A stretch of 64,000 bases of DNA, from NCBI GenBank assembly GCA_964463485.1, contig CAYXDO010000035.1:11903-75902 (forward strand), written 5' to 3'. This DNA comes from CAYXDO01 sp964463485. Its GTDB lineage: Bacteria; Myxococcota; Kuafuiibacteriia; Kuafuiibacteriales; Kuafuiibacteriaceae. A program made the translations under genes and the position numbers. The notes under the pieces were generated by a model. It saw only the letters and a program-made list of their open reading frames with translations, was not told where the DNA came from and made no database searches. Below, piece after piece: positions 51,813 to 60,562 of this stretch. Every line of letters starts with the position of its first letter. Within the stretch, counting starts at the first letter, position 1.

Positions 51813-53411
51813 TCACGGCTCTCGCGCCGGCGCGAACACTTCGGCGGTTCCGGTCGAGGACCCGAAGAAATCGGTCCCGTCGCGATGCTGGCGCCCTCCG
51901 ACCACCAAGACCTCGCCAGACCCCATCAAGGCGGCCACGTGCTCAGCGTGGGCTTCGGCCATCTCCACAGACGTGGGCAGCGTCGCAAAGCAGTTCGGCC
52001 CGGAGTTGGTCAGCGTCGCGACCTCGCCGTTGTGAAGCGGCAGCCCGTCCGCGGCCCGCCCGCCGATCACGAGAGCTCTGCGGCCGATCATCGTGACGGA
52101 GTGGCTTCCGCGACCGGCCGTCAGCGCGCCGTTGCAAGACTTGATCACGTCACCTTGGGCGTCTCGGTACTCCCACATTTCGGCGTTCGCGCTCGGATTC
52201 TTGGGGAGCGATCCCGAGGGCTCGGCGTCGGAGATCGCGTCGTAGCCGCCGACCAAGAGCACTCGGCCGTCGTCAGCCAAACCTGCTCCGTGGAAGATCG
52301 GGCCGACGTCAGAGGTCCCCGAGGAGGCCACGGCCTGGACCTGGCCGTCATCGGCGACACGAATCACTTCGAGCGCTCGCACGGGTCCGTTTTCGTTGAA
52401 CCCGCCCGCCACCAACATGTCGCGGCCGGTCTTCAAGAGGGTCACGCTGTGCCCGAAGCGGGCGCTCGACATCTCCGCGGCTCCGCCACCAGAGCCTTGT
52501 GGGACTAGGAACGAAGCGCGATCCGGATCGAACACCTCGATGGCCGTCAAGTAGCCGTGATCTTCGGGGCGCCCCGCGGAGGGATCGAGGACTCGACCGC
52601 CGACCAACACGACCTTGCCGTTGGCCAGCCGCACGGCGCCGTGGCCGGTTCGCGCCTGGAACATCACGATCCCATCGCTCACTTCGAGGCCATCGCGCGC
52701 GTCGATCATGACCGCGGTCTTGAGAGCCGACATCTGCGCATCGTCGATCCAGGCCTGGCCGCCGGCGATCAGCACACGACCGTCATCGAGCAGCGTCGCG
52801 GAGTGAAACGCGCGCTCGAGCGTAGAGGGGAGCGACCCCACGGCGTCGAACGATCCAGTCGCGGGATCGTACATCTCGATCGTTCGTACGAACTCGAGCA
52901 CGTCGCTCTCGACCTTCGCGCCGCCCACGATCAGCACACGTCCATCCTGCAAAGTCGTGGCGCTCGCCCCATAGCGCGCGACCTGCATGGAAGTGCACTC
53001 CTCGGGCGTCGCGAGGCTCGTCGTGCGGTAGAACTGATCGACCGCGGCGAAGGGGACGCGGATGGTGACGGTGTCCTCGGCTTCGCTGAGGTCCTGGATC
53101 GAGGAGACACCGATCGCGCTAGGCGGCGTATCGAAGCCGCCGGAGTGGCCGGTAGCGACGAGTTGAAAATCGCGAGCCCGCGGGATCTCGATGGGAGACG
53201 CTTGTCGATCGCCGACCTCCGTGATGGTCGTGAGCCCGGCGCTGTCGATGTCCTGTCCGCGAGGCTGGAACTTGAGGAACTCGACGGTGTCGATCACGTC
53301 GCGGTTGCACGGGTTGACGAGCTGCACGTCGACCTGCACGGGGGAGCTGCACGCGTAGGTGAGCGCGAGCAGGCAGGCAGCGGGTCGCAAGGTTGTCGAG
53401 GGGCGCATCAT
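51813..53411 (-). CDS. Kelch-repeat lipoprotein
   Basis: About 532 residues from ATG 53411, which overlaps the stop of the upstream gene; ATG 53408 is the next choice. Signal and lipobox are ALTYAC (Cys21). After an Ig-like N-terminal part, about six Kelch-type repeats appear, each with a G-R-V-L-I/V-x-GG strand pair: DGRVLIVGGAKVES, DGRVLIAGGQAWID, NGKVVLVGGRVLD, GRDMLVAGGFNENG, DGRVLLVGGYDAISD and SGEVLVVGGRQHRDG. A propeller of this kind usually binds proteins or sugars at the surface. It is translationally coupled to the TPR/PEGA gene upstream, so both probably belong to one envelope module. Confidence 0.8.
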   Translation of the reverse strand: MMRPSTTLRPAACLLALTYACSSPVQVDVQLVNPCNRDVIDTVEFLKFQPRGQDIDSAGLTTITEVGDRQASPIEIPRARDFQLVATGHSGGFDTPPSAIGVSSIQDLSEAEDTVTIRVPFAAVDQFYRTTSLATPEECTSMQVARYGASATTLQDGRVLIVGGAKVESDVLEFVRTIEMYDPATGSFDAVGSLPSTLERAFHSATLLDDGRVLIAGGQAWIDDAQMSALKTAVMIDARDGLEVSDGIVMFQARTGHGAVRLANGKVVLVGGRVLDPSAGRPEDHGYLTAIEVFDPDRASFLVPQGSGGGAAEMSSARFGHSVTLLKTGRDMLVAGGFNENGPVRALEVIRVADDGQVQAVASSGTSDVGPIFHGAGLADDGRVLLVGGYDAISDAEPSGSLPKNPSANAEMWEYRDAQGDVIKSCNGALTAGRGSHSVTMIGRRALVIGGRAADGLPLHNGEVATLTNSGPNCFATLPTSVEMAEAHAEHVAALMGSGEVLVVGGRQHRDGTDFFGSSTGTAEVFAPAREP

Positions 53412-54946
53412 CACCACCGGATTTGAAGGGTCGCCTGGTCGGAGCTGCCCTGACTGGCGAGGAAGTAGGTCCCGGCGCCGGCGGCTCCTGCCGCGGCCAC
53501 GCCGAGCGCGAGCCAGAGGATCCAACCGGAGTCACCGTCATCCTCGTCGTCCTTGGGCTCGAGCTCATGCGTCGTCGCCTTGATCGACGGGGGCACCGTC
53601 TTCGGCCCATCTTCGTCTTTGATCGCGAGCCCGGGATCGTCCTTGGGCGCGGCCTTCGTTCCGGCCGCGACCATGGGGCCGCGTTTGTTCGGGTCCTCTT
53701 TCTGCTCGTCGATCGTCGCGGCCTTCGGAGGCTCGATCGGCGCGGGAGCCGCTTTCACGGACTGGACGCGCGCGCTGCCTTCAGAGGCCACTCGTGTTTG
53801 TTTTTTGACCTTGAGCTGGGCCGCGAGCGCGAACGAAGTGCCGGCGGGCTTGGCGAGCTTGCCGTCGGTCGCTTGTTTCTTCACGTCCTCGACGAGCTTG
53901 AAGACCTCGATTTGCGCGGTGAGCATGTCGAGATCGAACGCGATGTCGATGACGCGACCCGCTTCTCCGCTTGGGGCGATCAAGGCGGAGTAGATGTTGT
54001 AGGCCGTCTCGGTTTTGTAGATTCCACCGAACAGCACGAAATCCGCTCCGGCGGCCTTGGCCATCGCGCTGAGCTCGCCGAGGTTCGACTCTTCGATTTG
54101 GTTGGCGGCGATGGCGCCCGCGAGACCGCCTGTGGCTTCGCTCGTGGCCGCCTCCCCTGCCCCACCGAACTCCACGACCACGCTGCGTTTGCTTCGCACC
54201 ATCACCTTCTGGACCTCGGACGCCTCGCCGGCGCGCTCGATGCGAATCCAGTGCGTGCCTGGAAGGACCTCCTCGAGGACCATCGGCGTCTTGCCCAGGT
54301 TGCGGCCATCGAGCAGCAACTGCGCGCCGGCCGGCGCCTTCACCTCGATGCTGGCTCGGGGCCGTCGCAGCACGTCGTAGCGACTCCGCTCGTAGACGCG
54401 CAGGAAAATCGGCGGGTACTCGCTCCCGTCGAGCTTCTTGTCGGGATCGAGGTGGATGGCCTTGCCGAGCGCCTCGTCGCCCTGGTCTTCGTCGCCGTTT
54501 TGGAAGTACGCCACCCCGAGCTGCAGGTACGCCTCGGCCAGGAGCCTCAAGTCGGGCACGGCCTCCGCGTTGGCCTCCAAGAGCTTCGTCGCTTTGTCGA
54601 GGTTCGAGATCGCCGCGTCGAGCTCCGAGTCCTCCATGGCGGCTTGGGCCTGGGCGATCAGCTGCTGAGCCTTCTTGGCCGCCCCCGGATCCTGGGCGCC
54701 GGGCGCCGATTTTTGCTCCTTGGGCTCCTTGGCCTTCTCTTCAGGCGATGCGTCCGCCCGGATCACCTTGAGCCCGGCGTTCTCGAGCTCCTGGGAGATC
54801 GCGACGGTGGTCTGCTCGGACAGCTCGGGTGTGATGCCTTTGCCTAGGCCCTGATAGGGGACGACGAGGATCGAAGGCTCGGCACGCGCTTCGACCGAAC
54901 CGAGGACGAGCGCGGACCACAGAGCGAGGACGTGCCGCGCCAGCAT
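53411..54946 (-). CDS. Exported TPR/PEGA-domain protein with C-terminal anchor
   Basis: About 511 residues from ATG 54946 (signal LALWSALVLGSVEARA). Residues 25-75 form a possible Rossmann-like strand (ILVVPYQGLGKGITPELSEQ). Residues about 95-190 are TPR helices (LDAAISNLDKATKLLEANAE, LAEAYLQLGVAYFQNGDEDQG). Residues about 215-275 are a PEGA repeat (ASIEVKAPAGAQLLLDGRNL, LPGTHWIRIERAG). A middle helical part is followed by a Pro/Lys/Asp-rich linker, and a C-terminal hydrophobic span (WILWLALGVAAAGAAGAGTYF) ends the protein. It resembles myxobacterial secreted signalling or polysaccharide-linked proteins. Its stop overlaps the Kelch gene start, and engB lies 13 bases upstream. Confidence 0.75.
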   Translation of the reverse strand: MLARHVLALWSALVLGSVEARAEPSILVVPYQGLGKGITPELSEQTTVAISQELENAGLKVIRADASPEEKAKEPKEQKSAPGAQDPGAAKKAQQLIAQAQAAMEDSELDAAISNLDKATKLLEANAEAVPDLRLLAEAYLQLGVAYFQNGDEDQGDEALGKAIHLDPDKKLDGSEYPPIFLRVYERSRYDVLRRPRASIEVKAPAGAQLLLDGRNLGKTPMVLEEVLPGTHWIRIERAGEASEVQKVMVRSKRSVVVEFGGAGEAATSEATGGLAGAIAANQIEESNLGELSAMAKAAGADFVLFGGIYKTETAYNIYSALIAPSGEAGRVIDIAFDLDMLTAQIEVFKLVEDVKKQATDGKLAKPAGTSFALAAQLKVKKQTRVASEGSARVQSVKAAPAPIEPPKAATIDEQKEDPNKRGPMVAAGTKAAPKDDPGLAIKDEDGPKTVPPSIKATTHELEPKDDEDDGDSGWILWLALGVAAAGAAGAGTYFLASQGSSDQATLQIRW

Positions 54947-54959
54947 GGCGCACTCGTTC

Positions 54960-55613
54960 TCACCTCGACGCAGGCCCGTCACCGGACAACTGCCCGAGGC
55001 CCGCACGAACGAGGGACAGGATCACCCTCGTGAGATCCGAGATCCCTTCACCGGTTTCGGCGCTCGTGGGCACGACTTGGTCAGTGTCGACACCGAGCGC
55101 GCGTGCGAGCTCCAGCGCCGCAGGCTTCCGCTTGGCCTTGGAGAGCTTGTCGACCTTGGTTCCAACCACCACCACCGTGCGGCGCGCGCCCTCCGAATCG
55201 GCGAGCCAGTTGAAGACCTCGACGTCCTCGTCGCTCGGAGCGTGTCGCAGATCCATGAGCAGCAACGCCGCGGCGAGGGTGTCTCGCTTCGTGAGCAGCG
55301 CCTCGAGCAGGCGCGTCCAGTCTTCACGCTGCGTCTTGCTGACCCGCGCGAAGCCGTAGCCCGGACAGTCCGCCAACAGGAAGCTCGTGCGACGATCGAG
55401 CTCCACGTCGAAGAAGTTGATCGCTTGCGTGCGCCCCGGATCCTTCGAGGTGCGCGCGATCTTTTCGCCGACCAGCGCATTGAGGAGCGAGCTCTTGCCG
55501 ACGTTCGAGCGCCCGATGAACGCGAGCTCCGGCACAGGCCCCTTGGGACCGCGAAATTGAGCCTCCAACACGGCCTCTACGGTGGAAAGGCCGGTGAGGA
55601 ATCGGGTCCGCAT
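54960..55613 (-). CDS. engB: EngB (YsxC/YihA) ribosome-assembly GTPase
   Basis: This 217-residue GTPase has the EngB signatures: G1 GRSNVGKSSLLNAL, the SKDPGRTQAINFF switch, G3 DCPGYGFARVSK, G4 GTKVDKLSK (TKxD) and G5-like PTSAETGEGI. EngB assists 50S ribosomal subunit assembly and is usually essential. It starts at ATG 55613. The gene is 13 bases upstream of the TPR/PEGA gene and probably shares its transcript, and is divergent from the ccm operon. The 250 bases between 55613 and 55864 should hold both promoters; I see no near-consensus one. Confidence 0.93.
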   Translation of the reverse strand: MRTRFLTGLSTVEAVLEAQFRGPKGPVPELAFIGRSNVGKSSLLNALVGEKIARTSKDPGRTQAINFFDVELDRRTSFLLADCPGYGFARVSKTQREDWTRLLEALLTKRDTLAAALLLMDLRHAPSDEDVEVFNWLADSEGARRTVVVVGTKVDKLSKAKRKPAALELARALGVDTDQVVPTSAETGEGISDLTRVILSLVRAGLGQLSGDGPASR

Positions 55614-55863
55614 CTGGTGTCTCTTCCCCCGAAGAGGTCGTCAGGGTCGAGCGTTTCCTACTTTGGGCTCGCCGACCGAGACGTTCGGCCGCAGATCCGA
55701 AAAATCTTCCCGCGCTAGACTTTTTCATCAGGCTCCCGGGTTGTTGGGACTCGAAAGATTGTCGTTGGCCAGAGGCCGGGAGTCGTGCACGATCTTCTGG
55801 CGCGGAAATTGCGTATGCGCGGAGCGTTGCCAAGGTTATGAAGACGGTGACGCGGAGGACCCC

Positions 55864-56316
55864 ATGAATCGCAAACACATCAAACTCGCGAAGGTGCTCG
55901 GTGGCGTCGTGCTGATAACAGGCACGCTGACGTACCTCGTGTCGACGTCGCTGAGCGGCCAGGTCGACTACTTCTACTCAGCGGACGAGCTCGTCGGCCG
56001 CAAGGCAGAGCTGACCGGCCAGAAGCTCAAGGTCGGCGGAAAAGTCGTCACCGGGTCGATCCTCCAACGCCCTGGAACGCTCGACTACATGTTCAAAGTC
56101 AAGCCACACCCAGGAATGCTGAAGCCCGGGTACGAAACCTACGCGAGCACCGAGATCCCCGTGACCTTCACCGGCGTCGTGCCCGACACCTTCAAGGAGG
56201 ACGCCGACGTGATCATCACCGGTCGTCTGGCTCCCGACGGCACGTTCGCGGGCCAAGACGTCCTGGCGAAGTGCCCGTCCAAAGAGGACATGGGCTACAA
56301 GGCGAAGCGACAATAA
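55864..56316 (+). CDS. ccmE: Cytochrome c maturation haem chaperone CcmE (Cys-type variant)
   Basis: This 150-residue protein starts at ATG 55864. It has an N-terminal membrane anchor (VLGGVVLITGTLTYLVSTSL) and an OB-fold domain with the CcmE motifs LKVGGKVVTGSI, PVTFTGVVPDTFKE and GRLAPDGTFAGQDVLAKC. In classical CcmE haem is held covalently by His in HxxxY. Here the position is Cys137 (AKCPSK), as in the known CxxxY class of deltaproteobacterial, archaeal and some Gram-positive CcmE. The Tyr at +4 is replaced by Glu141, and the nearest Tyr is at +8 (145). It is the first gene of the operon. Confidence 0.92.
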   Translation: MNRKHIKLAKVLGGVVLITGTLTYLVSTSLSGQVDYFYSADELVGRKAELTGQKLKVGGKVVTGSILQRPGTLDYMFKVKPHPGMLKPGYETYASTEIPVTFTGVVPDTFKEDADVIITGRLAPDGTFAGQDVLAKCPSKEDMGYKAKRQ

Positions 56317-56317
56317 G

Positions 56318-58381
56318 ATGCCAAAGCTAGGCGAGATCTTCGTTCTCCTGTCGCTCGTCGTCGCCACGTACACCGCGTGCGCGGCCATCATCGGTCACCG
56401 CACGAAATCAGAACGCTTGCTCGCGAGCTCGCGGCACGGCGTGTACGCGGTCTTCGGGCTGCTCTCCGCGGCTTCGTTCATCCTCATCTACCTCTTCGTG
56501 GTGGGCGACTACTCCGTGAAGTACGTGCACCACTACAGCGACCGCTCGATGCCGCTCTTCTACAAGGCGACCGCGATGTGGGGTGGCCAAGAAGGCTCGC
56601 TGCTCTTCTGGGTTTGGGTCATGTCGATCTGGGCAGCCATCGCGACCTATCAGAACCGCGATCGAAACAAAGAGCTCATGCCGTACACGATCGTCACGAT
56701 GATGTGGGTGACGCTGTTCTTCGTCACCCTCTTGGCGTTCGTGGTCAGCCCGTTCGAGACGAGCCTCGTGCAGCCGCCGACCGACGGTCGCGGCCTCAAC
56801 CCGCTCTTACAGAACCCGTACATGGTCACGCACCCGCCGTCGCTCTATCTCGGCTACATCGGCTGGACGATCCCGTTCTGCTTCGCCATCGGAGCGCTCG
56901 CGCACGGGAAGCTCGACTACGAATGGATCCGCTCGATGCGCCGCTGGTGCCTCGTCGCGTGGGTGTGCTTGTCGGTCGGGCTCACGCTCGGAGGCTTGTG
57001 GGCGTATGAAGAGCTCGGCTGGGGCGGCTATTGGGCCTGGGATCCGGTCGAGAACGCGGCCTTCATGCCGTGGCTCACCGGCACCGCCTTCATCCACTCG
57101 GTGCAGGTGCAGGAGCGCCGCAAGATCTTCAAGGTCTGGAACATGATCCTCATCGTCATCACCTTCGTGATGACGCTGCTCGGCACGATGATGACGCGCT
57201 CCGGGATCGTGCAGTCGGTCCACGCGTTCGCGCAGTCCGACATCGGCGGCTACTTCTTGGTGTTCCTCGTGATCACCTTGGCTGTCTCCATCGGCCTCAT
57301 CTTGTACCGCTCCGATCAGCTTCGGCCGGAGAACGGCCTCGAGTCGATCCTGTCTCGAGAGTTCGCGTTCTTGGTGAACAACTGGGTGCTGCTCGCGGCG
57401 GCCTTCTTCGTCACGTTCGCGACCGTGTTCCCAGCGATCTACAAGTGGCTCACGGATCGCCAGATCAACGTGGGGCCCGCGTTTTTCAACCTCTGGATGA
57501 TCCCGATCGGGCTGATCTTGTTGGGGCTCACGGCCGTGGGGCCCGCGCTGTCGTGGCGGAAGTCGACCGGCCAGACGCTCAAGGAGCAGTTCACGGGGCC
57601 GGTGATCGTGACGTTGCTCGGCAGCGCCGGGATCTGGTTCATCACCACGCGTGTCTACGGGCGCACGAGCATCTACGGGCTCATCGCGCTCACGCTCTGC
57701 CTGTTCAGCGCCTCGATGATCGTGCGGGAGTTTTGGGTCGGGACGCGAGCGAGGATGCGCTCCGCGAACGAGAACCCGCTCGACGCCTTGATGACGTTGG
57801 TCTCTCGCGCGCGTCGCCGCTACGGCGGCTATGTCGTGCACTTCGCGGTCGTCTTGATGTTCTTTGGTTTTGCGGGTGAGGCGTTCAAGGTCGAGCAGCA
57901 GAGCCAGATGAAGAAGGGCGAGACCGTGACCGTAGGCGACAAATACGGCGTGCGGCTCGACGACCTGGTGTTCGGTGACGACGGGCAGAAGAACACGGCG
58001 ACGGCCAAGCTCACCGTCTTCAAGGCGGGCACGGACGTGGTGCTCGGGACGCTCGAGCCCGCGAAGTGGTCCTATCGAAAGCCGGAAGAGCAGATGACGA
58101 CCGAGGTCGCGAAGATGATGTCGTTGGCCGACGACCTGTACACAGTGTTGGCGGCCTACGACGGCAGCGCGGGCACCGCGGTGCTCCAGCTCAAGGTCAA
58201 CCCGCTGGTGAACTTCGTTTGGCTCGGCTGCAGCTTCTTGATGTTCGGCTTCATGATCGCGGTCTGGCCTGAGCCGACGAAGGCTCGCGAGCCGCTCATG
58301 TCGAAGCGGACCGCCAAGGTCGCGGTGGGCTTCGCCACGTTCGTGTTGTCCGTGATTTCGTTGGTCCTCGCGTTCGCATGA
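56318..58381 (+). CDS. ccmF: Haem lyase subunit CcmF
   Basis: This 687-residue protein has about 14-15 hydrophobic spans and the CcmF/CcmC haem-handling WWD domain (GWGGYWAWDPVENAAFMPWL), preceded by MVTHPPSLYLGYIG and followed by FAQSDIGGYFLVF. The conserved His residues bracketing the WWD segment are present (THPPS and AFIHSV). A periplasmic insert lies near the C-terminus (KVEQQSQMKKGETVTVGDKYG). CcmF passes haem from holo-CcmE to apocytochrome c together with CcmH and CcmI. It starts one base after the ccmE stop. Length is slightly above the enterobacterial 647 residues. It overlaps ccmH by four bases. Confidence 0.95.
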   Translation: MPKLGEIFVLLSLVVATYTACAAIIGHRTKSERLLASSRHGVYAVFGLLSAASFILIYLFVVGDYSVKYVHHYSDRSMPLFYKATAMWGGQEGSLLFWVWVMSIWAAIATYQNRDRNKELMPYTIVTMMWVTLFFVTLLAFVVSPFETSLVQPPTDGRGLNPLLQNPYMVTHPPSLYLGYIGWTIPFCFAIGALAHGKLDYEWIRSMRRWCLVAWVCLSVGLTLGGLWAYEELGWGGYWAWDPVENAAFMPWLTGTAFIHSVQVQERRKIFKVWNMILIVITFVMTLLGTMMTRSGIVQSVHAFAQSDIGGYFLVFLVITLAVSIGLILYRSDQLRPENGLESILSREFAFLVNNWVLLAAAFFVTFATVFPAIYKWLTDRQINVGPAFFNLWMIPIGLILLGLTAVGPALSWRKSTGQTLKEQFTGPVIVTLLGSAGIWFITTRVYGRTSIYGLIALTLCLFSASMIVREFWVGTRARMRSANENPLDALMTLVSRARRRYGGYVVHFAVVLMFFGFAGEAFKVEQQSQMKKGETVTVGDKYGVRLDDLVFGDDGQKNTATAKLTVFKAGTDVVLGTLEPAKWSYRKPEEQMTTEVAKMMSLADDLYTVLAAYDGSAGTAVLQLKVNPLVNFVWLGCSFLMFGFMIAVWPEPTKAREPLMSKRTAKVAVGFATFVLSVISLVLAFA

Positions 58382-58965
58382 AGAGTCTCATCTCGAGGAG
58401 AGCGGTCTTGTTCGGAGCCGCGGCGATCCCGCTGGGATCGGTCGCGTTCGCCGAGGAGGAGCATTCGCAGCTGGGCGCAGGTCCGTCGCTGGCCTTTGCG
58501 GCGCTAGGTGTTGATGGCCGAACCCCTCCGAGCGCGACGCACGATCAGATCGAGCTCGGCAAGGCGATCGGTCGGGAGCTCGTGTGTCTTTGCGGAGACT
58601 GTCCAAAGCGCACGATCACGGACTGTGACTGCGGGTGGGCCGGCCAGAACCAGACCGCGATCCTCGCGGCGGTGGCCAAGGGCAAGACGAAGGAAGAGAT
58701 CTTCAGGGCCTACGTGGCGGCCTACGGCGACCAGGTGCGGGCGCAGATCCCGCCTTGCTCCGAGAACCCTCTCGGTTGCACCGCGTTCATCTTGCCGTAC
58801 GTCGCGGGCGCCCTCGGGCTCGGGGCCGTCTTTGCGGTGGGGCTACGCCTTCGGCGTCACGAAGCCGCGCCCGCTCCCACGAGCGCTTCGCCGCCGCCCC
58901 CCGCCGCTCCGGAAGAGGACGAGGCCGCCAAGCAGCTTCGGCGGGAGCTCGAGGACCTCGACTGA
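58378..58965 (+). CDS. ccmH: CcmH-like apocytochrome c thiol reductase with a five-Cys cluster
   Basis: This 195-residue protein overlaps ccmF by four bases. It has a Tat- or Sec-type signal (SRRAVLFGAAAIPLGSVAFA) and then a CcmH three-helix domain. The usual LRCxxCQ motif is replaced by LVCLCGDCPKRTITDCDCGW, with cysteines 70, 72, 75, 83 and 85; such Cys-rich CcmH/NrfF variants occur in deltaproteobacteria and planctomycetes. The helix AAVAKGKTKEEIFRAYVAAYGDQV follows, then a C-terminal membrane span (YVAGALGLGAVFAVGLRL). It reduces the haem-binding CxxCH cysteines of apocytochromes. The charged tail after residue 160 resembles part of CcmI. Confidence 0.85.
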   Translation: MKSLISRRAVLFGAAAIPLGSVAFAEEEHSQLGAGPSLAFAALGVDGRTPPSATHDQIELGKAIGRELVCLCGDCPKRTITDCDCGWAGQNQTAILAAVAKGKTKEEIFRAYVAAYGDQVRAQIPPCSENPLGCTAFILPYVAGALGLGAVFAVGLRLRRHEAAPAPTSASPPPPAAPEEDEAAKQLRRELEDLD

Positions 58966-59009
58966 CTCCGCTTGAGCCGGTCGTTGCTCCGAACTATGGT
59001 CCAGCCCTC

Positions 59010-59693
59010 ATGAACGAGCCGGCTTCGAAGGCGCGCGGCGCAAGCGGCCGCCGCGTCGACCGCGCGCTCGTGATCTTCGAGGCGATCGTCGCGCTCACCG
59101 TGGTCGCCGCGATCGCCGGGCGAGGCCACGATCCGGCGTCGGTCGTGTTCTTCGTGTTCGCCGCGGGCGCGATCGCCGCGACGGGATGGTTCTTGTTGCG
59201 CATGTTCACGTCGCTCCAAGATCGGGCGCTCGACGTGGCCGGCCGGATCGAAGATCGCGAGCGCGCCCAGCTCGAAGCCGAGAAGTCCATCCTGCTCCAA
59301 GGGATCAAAGAATTCGAAGCGGACGCGGGCACCGGCAAGGTCGACGACGCCGACTACGAGCACCTGCGAAAGACCGCCGAGGCCCGCGCCGTCGAGATCA
59401 TTCGTCGCCTGAAGGCGAAGGACGATCTCTACGCCGAGAAGGCCCGAGAGCTCGTGAAGAAGAAGGTGGGCGCGCGGCCGGCCATCGCCGAGCCCATCGC
59501 CAAGGGCGCCAAGGTGTTGCCGGAGCTCCGCGAAGGGGTGCCGTATGCACACGCGAAGTCATTCGACGACACGGCAGCCAAGCTCGTCGTCACCGCAGAC
59601 CGAGGTCTGTGCGGCGCGTGTGGTGGCGACAACGCCGCGAGCTCGAACTTCTGTACGTCCTGCGGCCGCCCCTTGCTCCCGGAGGCCGCTTGA
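59010..59693 (+). CDS. CcmI-like membrane protein with a C-terminal zinc ribbon
   Basis: This 227-residue protein starts at ATG 59010. Two N-terminal spans (VIFEAIVALTVVAAIA, VVFFVFAAGAIAATGWFLL) are followed by a cytoplasmic coiled segment ILLQGIKEFEADAGTGKVDDADYEHLRKTAEARAVEII. That segment matches the CcmI pattern 'L..L..L..D...GK....DY..L', which connects CcmF to CcmH. The C-terminal 35 residues are a zinc ribbon (CGACGGDNAASSNFCTSCG), not found in classical CcmI. It lies 44 bases after ccmH and overlaps the next gene by four bases. I assign it as the probable CcmI equivalent because no other candidate is in the operon. Confidence 0.7.
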   Translation: MNEPASKARGASGRRVDRALVIFEAIVALTVVAAIAGRGHDPASVVFFVFAAGAIAATGWFLLRMFTSLQDRALDVAGRIEDRERAQLEAEKSILLQGIKEFEADAGTGKVDDADYEHLRKTAEARAVEIIRRLKAKDDLYAEKARELVKKKVGARPAIAEPIAKGAKVLPELREGVPYAHAKSFDDTAAKLVVTADRGLCGACGGDNAASSNFCTSCGRPLLPEAA

Positions 59694-60562
59694 TAACCAT
59701 CGCGCTCATCTTACTCGCACAAGCTGGTGGGCCATCCTCCGGTCCGAGCGATCCGAGCGAGCCGGCGACCGGCTCGATCTCCGATCTCTCGACCGAGCTC
59801 ACGATGGTCTTCGACATCGACGAGGGGTGGCTCAACACGCAGGAGAGTTGGACCGTCCACAACCCGTCCGGCGCTGCAGTGGGCGATCGCTTGGTGCTCG
59901 AGCTGCCGAGCTCGTCGCGGCGATTGAAGCTCGAGGAGTCCGTAAAGGGCTTCGTGGCCCGCGAGAACGCCACTGCGATCGAGTCCAACGGGCCCATCGG
60001 AACCGGTGAGCATCAGATCCATGCGACGTATCAGCTCGCGACCTCCGGCAGCAGCGTCGTGATCAAGAGGCGTTTGGCCACTCAGACCAACGCCGCGCGC
60101 GTCATCATCGAAGACCTCCCGGATCTGAGCATCACCTCCAACTCTCAGCCTTCGAAGCGCAAGCGCGAGCTGAACGGCGTGAATTACGCGATCTTCGATT
60201 TTCCTCCGCTCTCGTCTGGATCGATGCTCGAGGTGAAGCTCTCGGGGCTGCCCAGCAAGAGCCACGCACCCAAGATCGCCGCGGTCGCGGCTGTTGGGCT
60301 GATCGTGTTGTGGGCGCTCTACGCCGGAGCCACCGGGCGAGCGCCGGGCGCGGGCGCGAGCGCGATGGGGCCCTTGTCCCCCATGGCTCGCCGGGATCGC
60401 GTCCTCAAGGCGATCGAGCTGCTCGACGAAGATCTGAAGGCCGAGAAGATCAGCGAGAAGAAGTACGCGCGGCGCCACGAAGACCTGATGGCGGACCTCG
60501 CGCAGACGCTTCGGGAGATCGACCTCGAGGAAGCGACCAAGAGGGCCGCAAATTCGACATGA
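59690..60562 (+). CDS. Exported membrane-anchored operon protein, possible CcmI partner
   Basis: About 290 residues from TTG 59690, which overlaps the stop of the preceding gene by four bases. A signal (ITIALILLAQAGG) precedes a beta-rich periplasmic region (ELTMVFDIDEGWLNTQESWT, GDRLVLELPSSSRRLKLEE). A membrane span lies near residue 200 (IAAVAAVGLIVLWALYAGA). A cytoplasmic helix RVLKAIELLDEDLKAEKISEKKYARRHEDLM has the same 'L..L..D...KIS...Y' layout as CcmI-type segments. Position between ccmH and ccmA and overlaps on both sides tie it to haem delivery. It may be an uncharacterised accessory protein. The start relies on the overlap and hydrophobicity. Confidence 0.6.
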   Translation: MITIALILLAQAGGPSSGPSDPSEPATGSISDLSTELTMVFDIDEGWLNTQESWTVHNPSGAAVGDRLVLELPSSSRRLKLEESVKGFVARENATAIESNGPIGTGEHQIHATYQLATSGSSVVIKRRLATQTNAARVIIEDLPDLSITSNSQPSKRKRELNGVNYAIFDFPPLSSGSMLEVKLSGLPSKSHAPKIAAVAAVGLIVLWALYAGATGRAPGAGASAMGPLSPMARRDRVLKAIELLDEDLKAEKISEKKYARRHEDLMADLAQTLREIDLEEATKRAANST

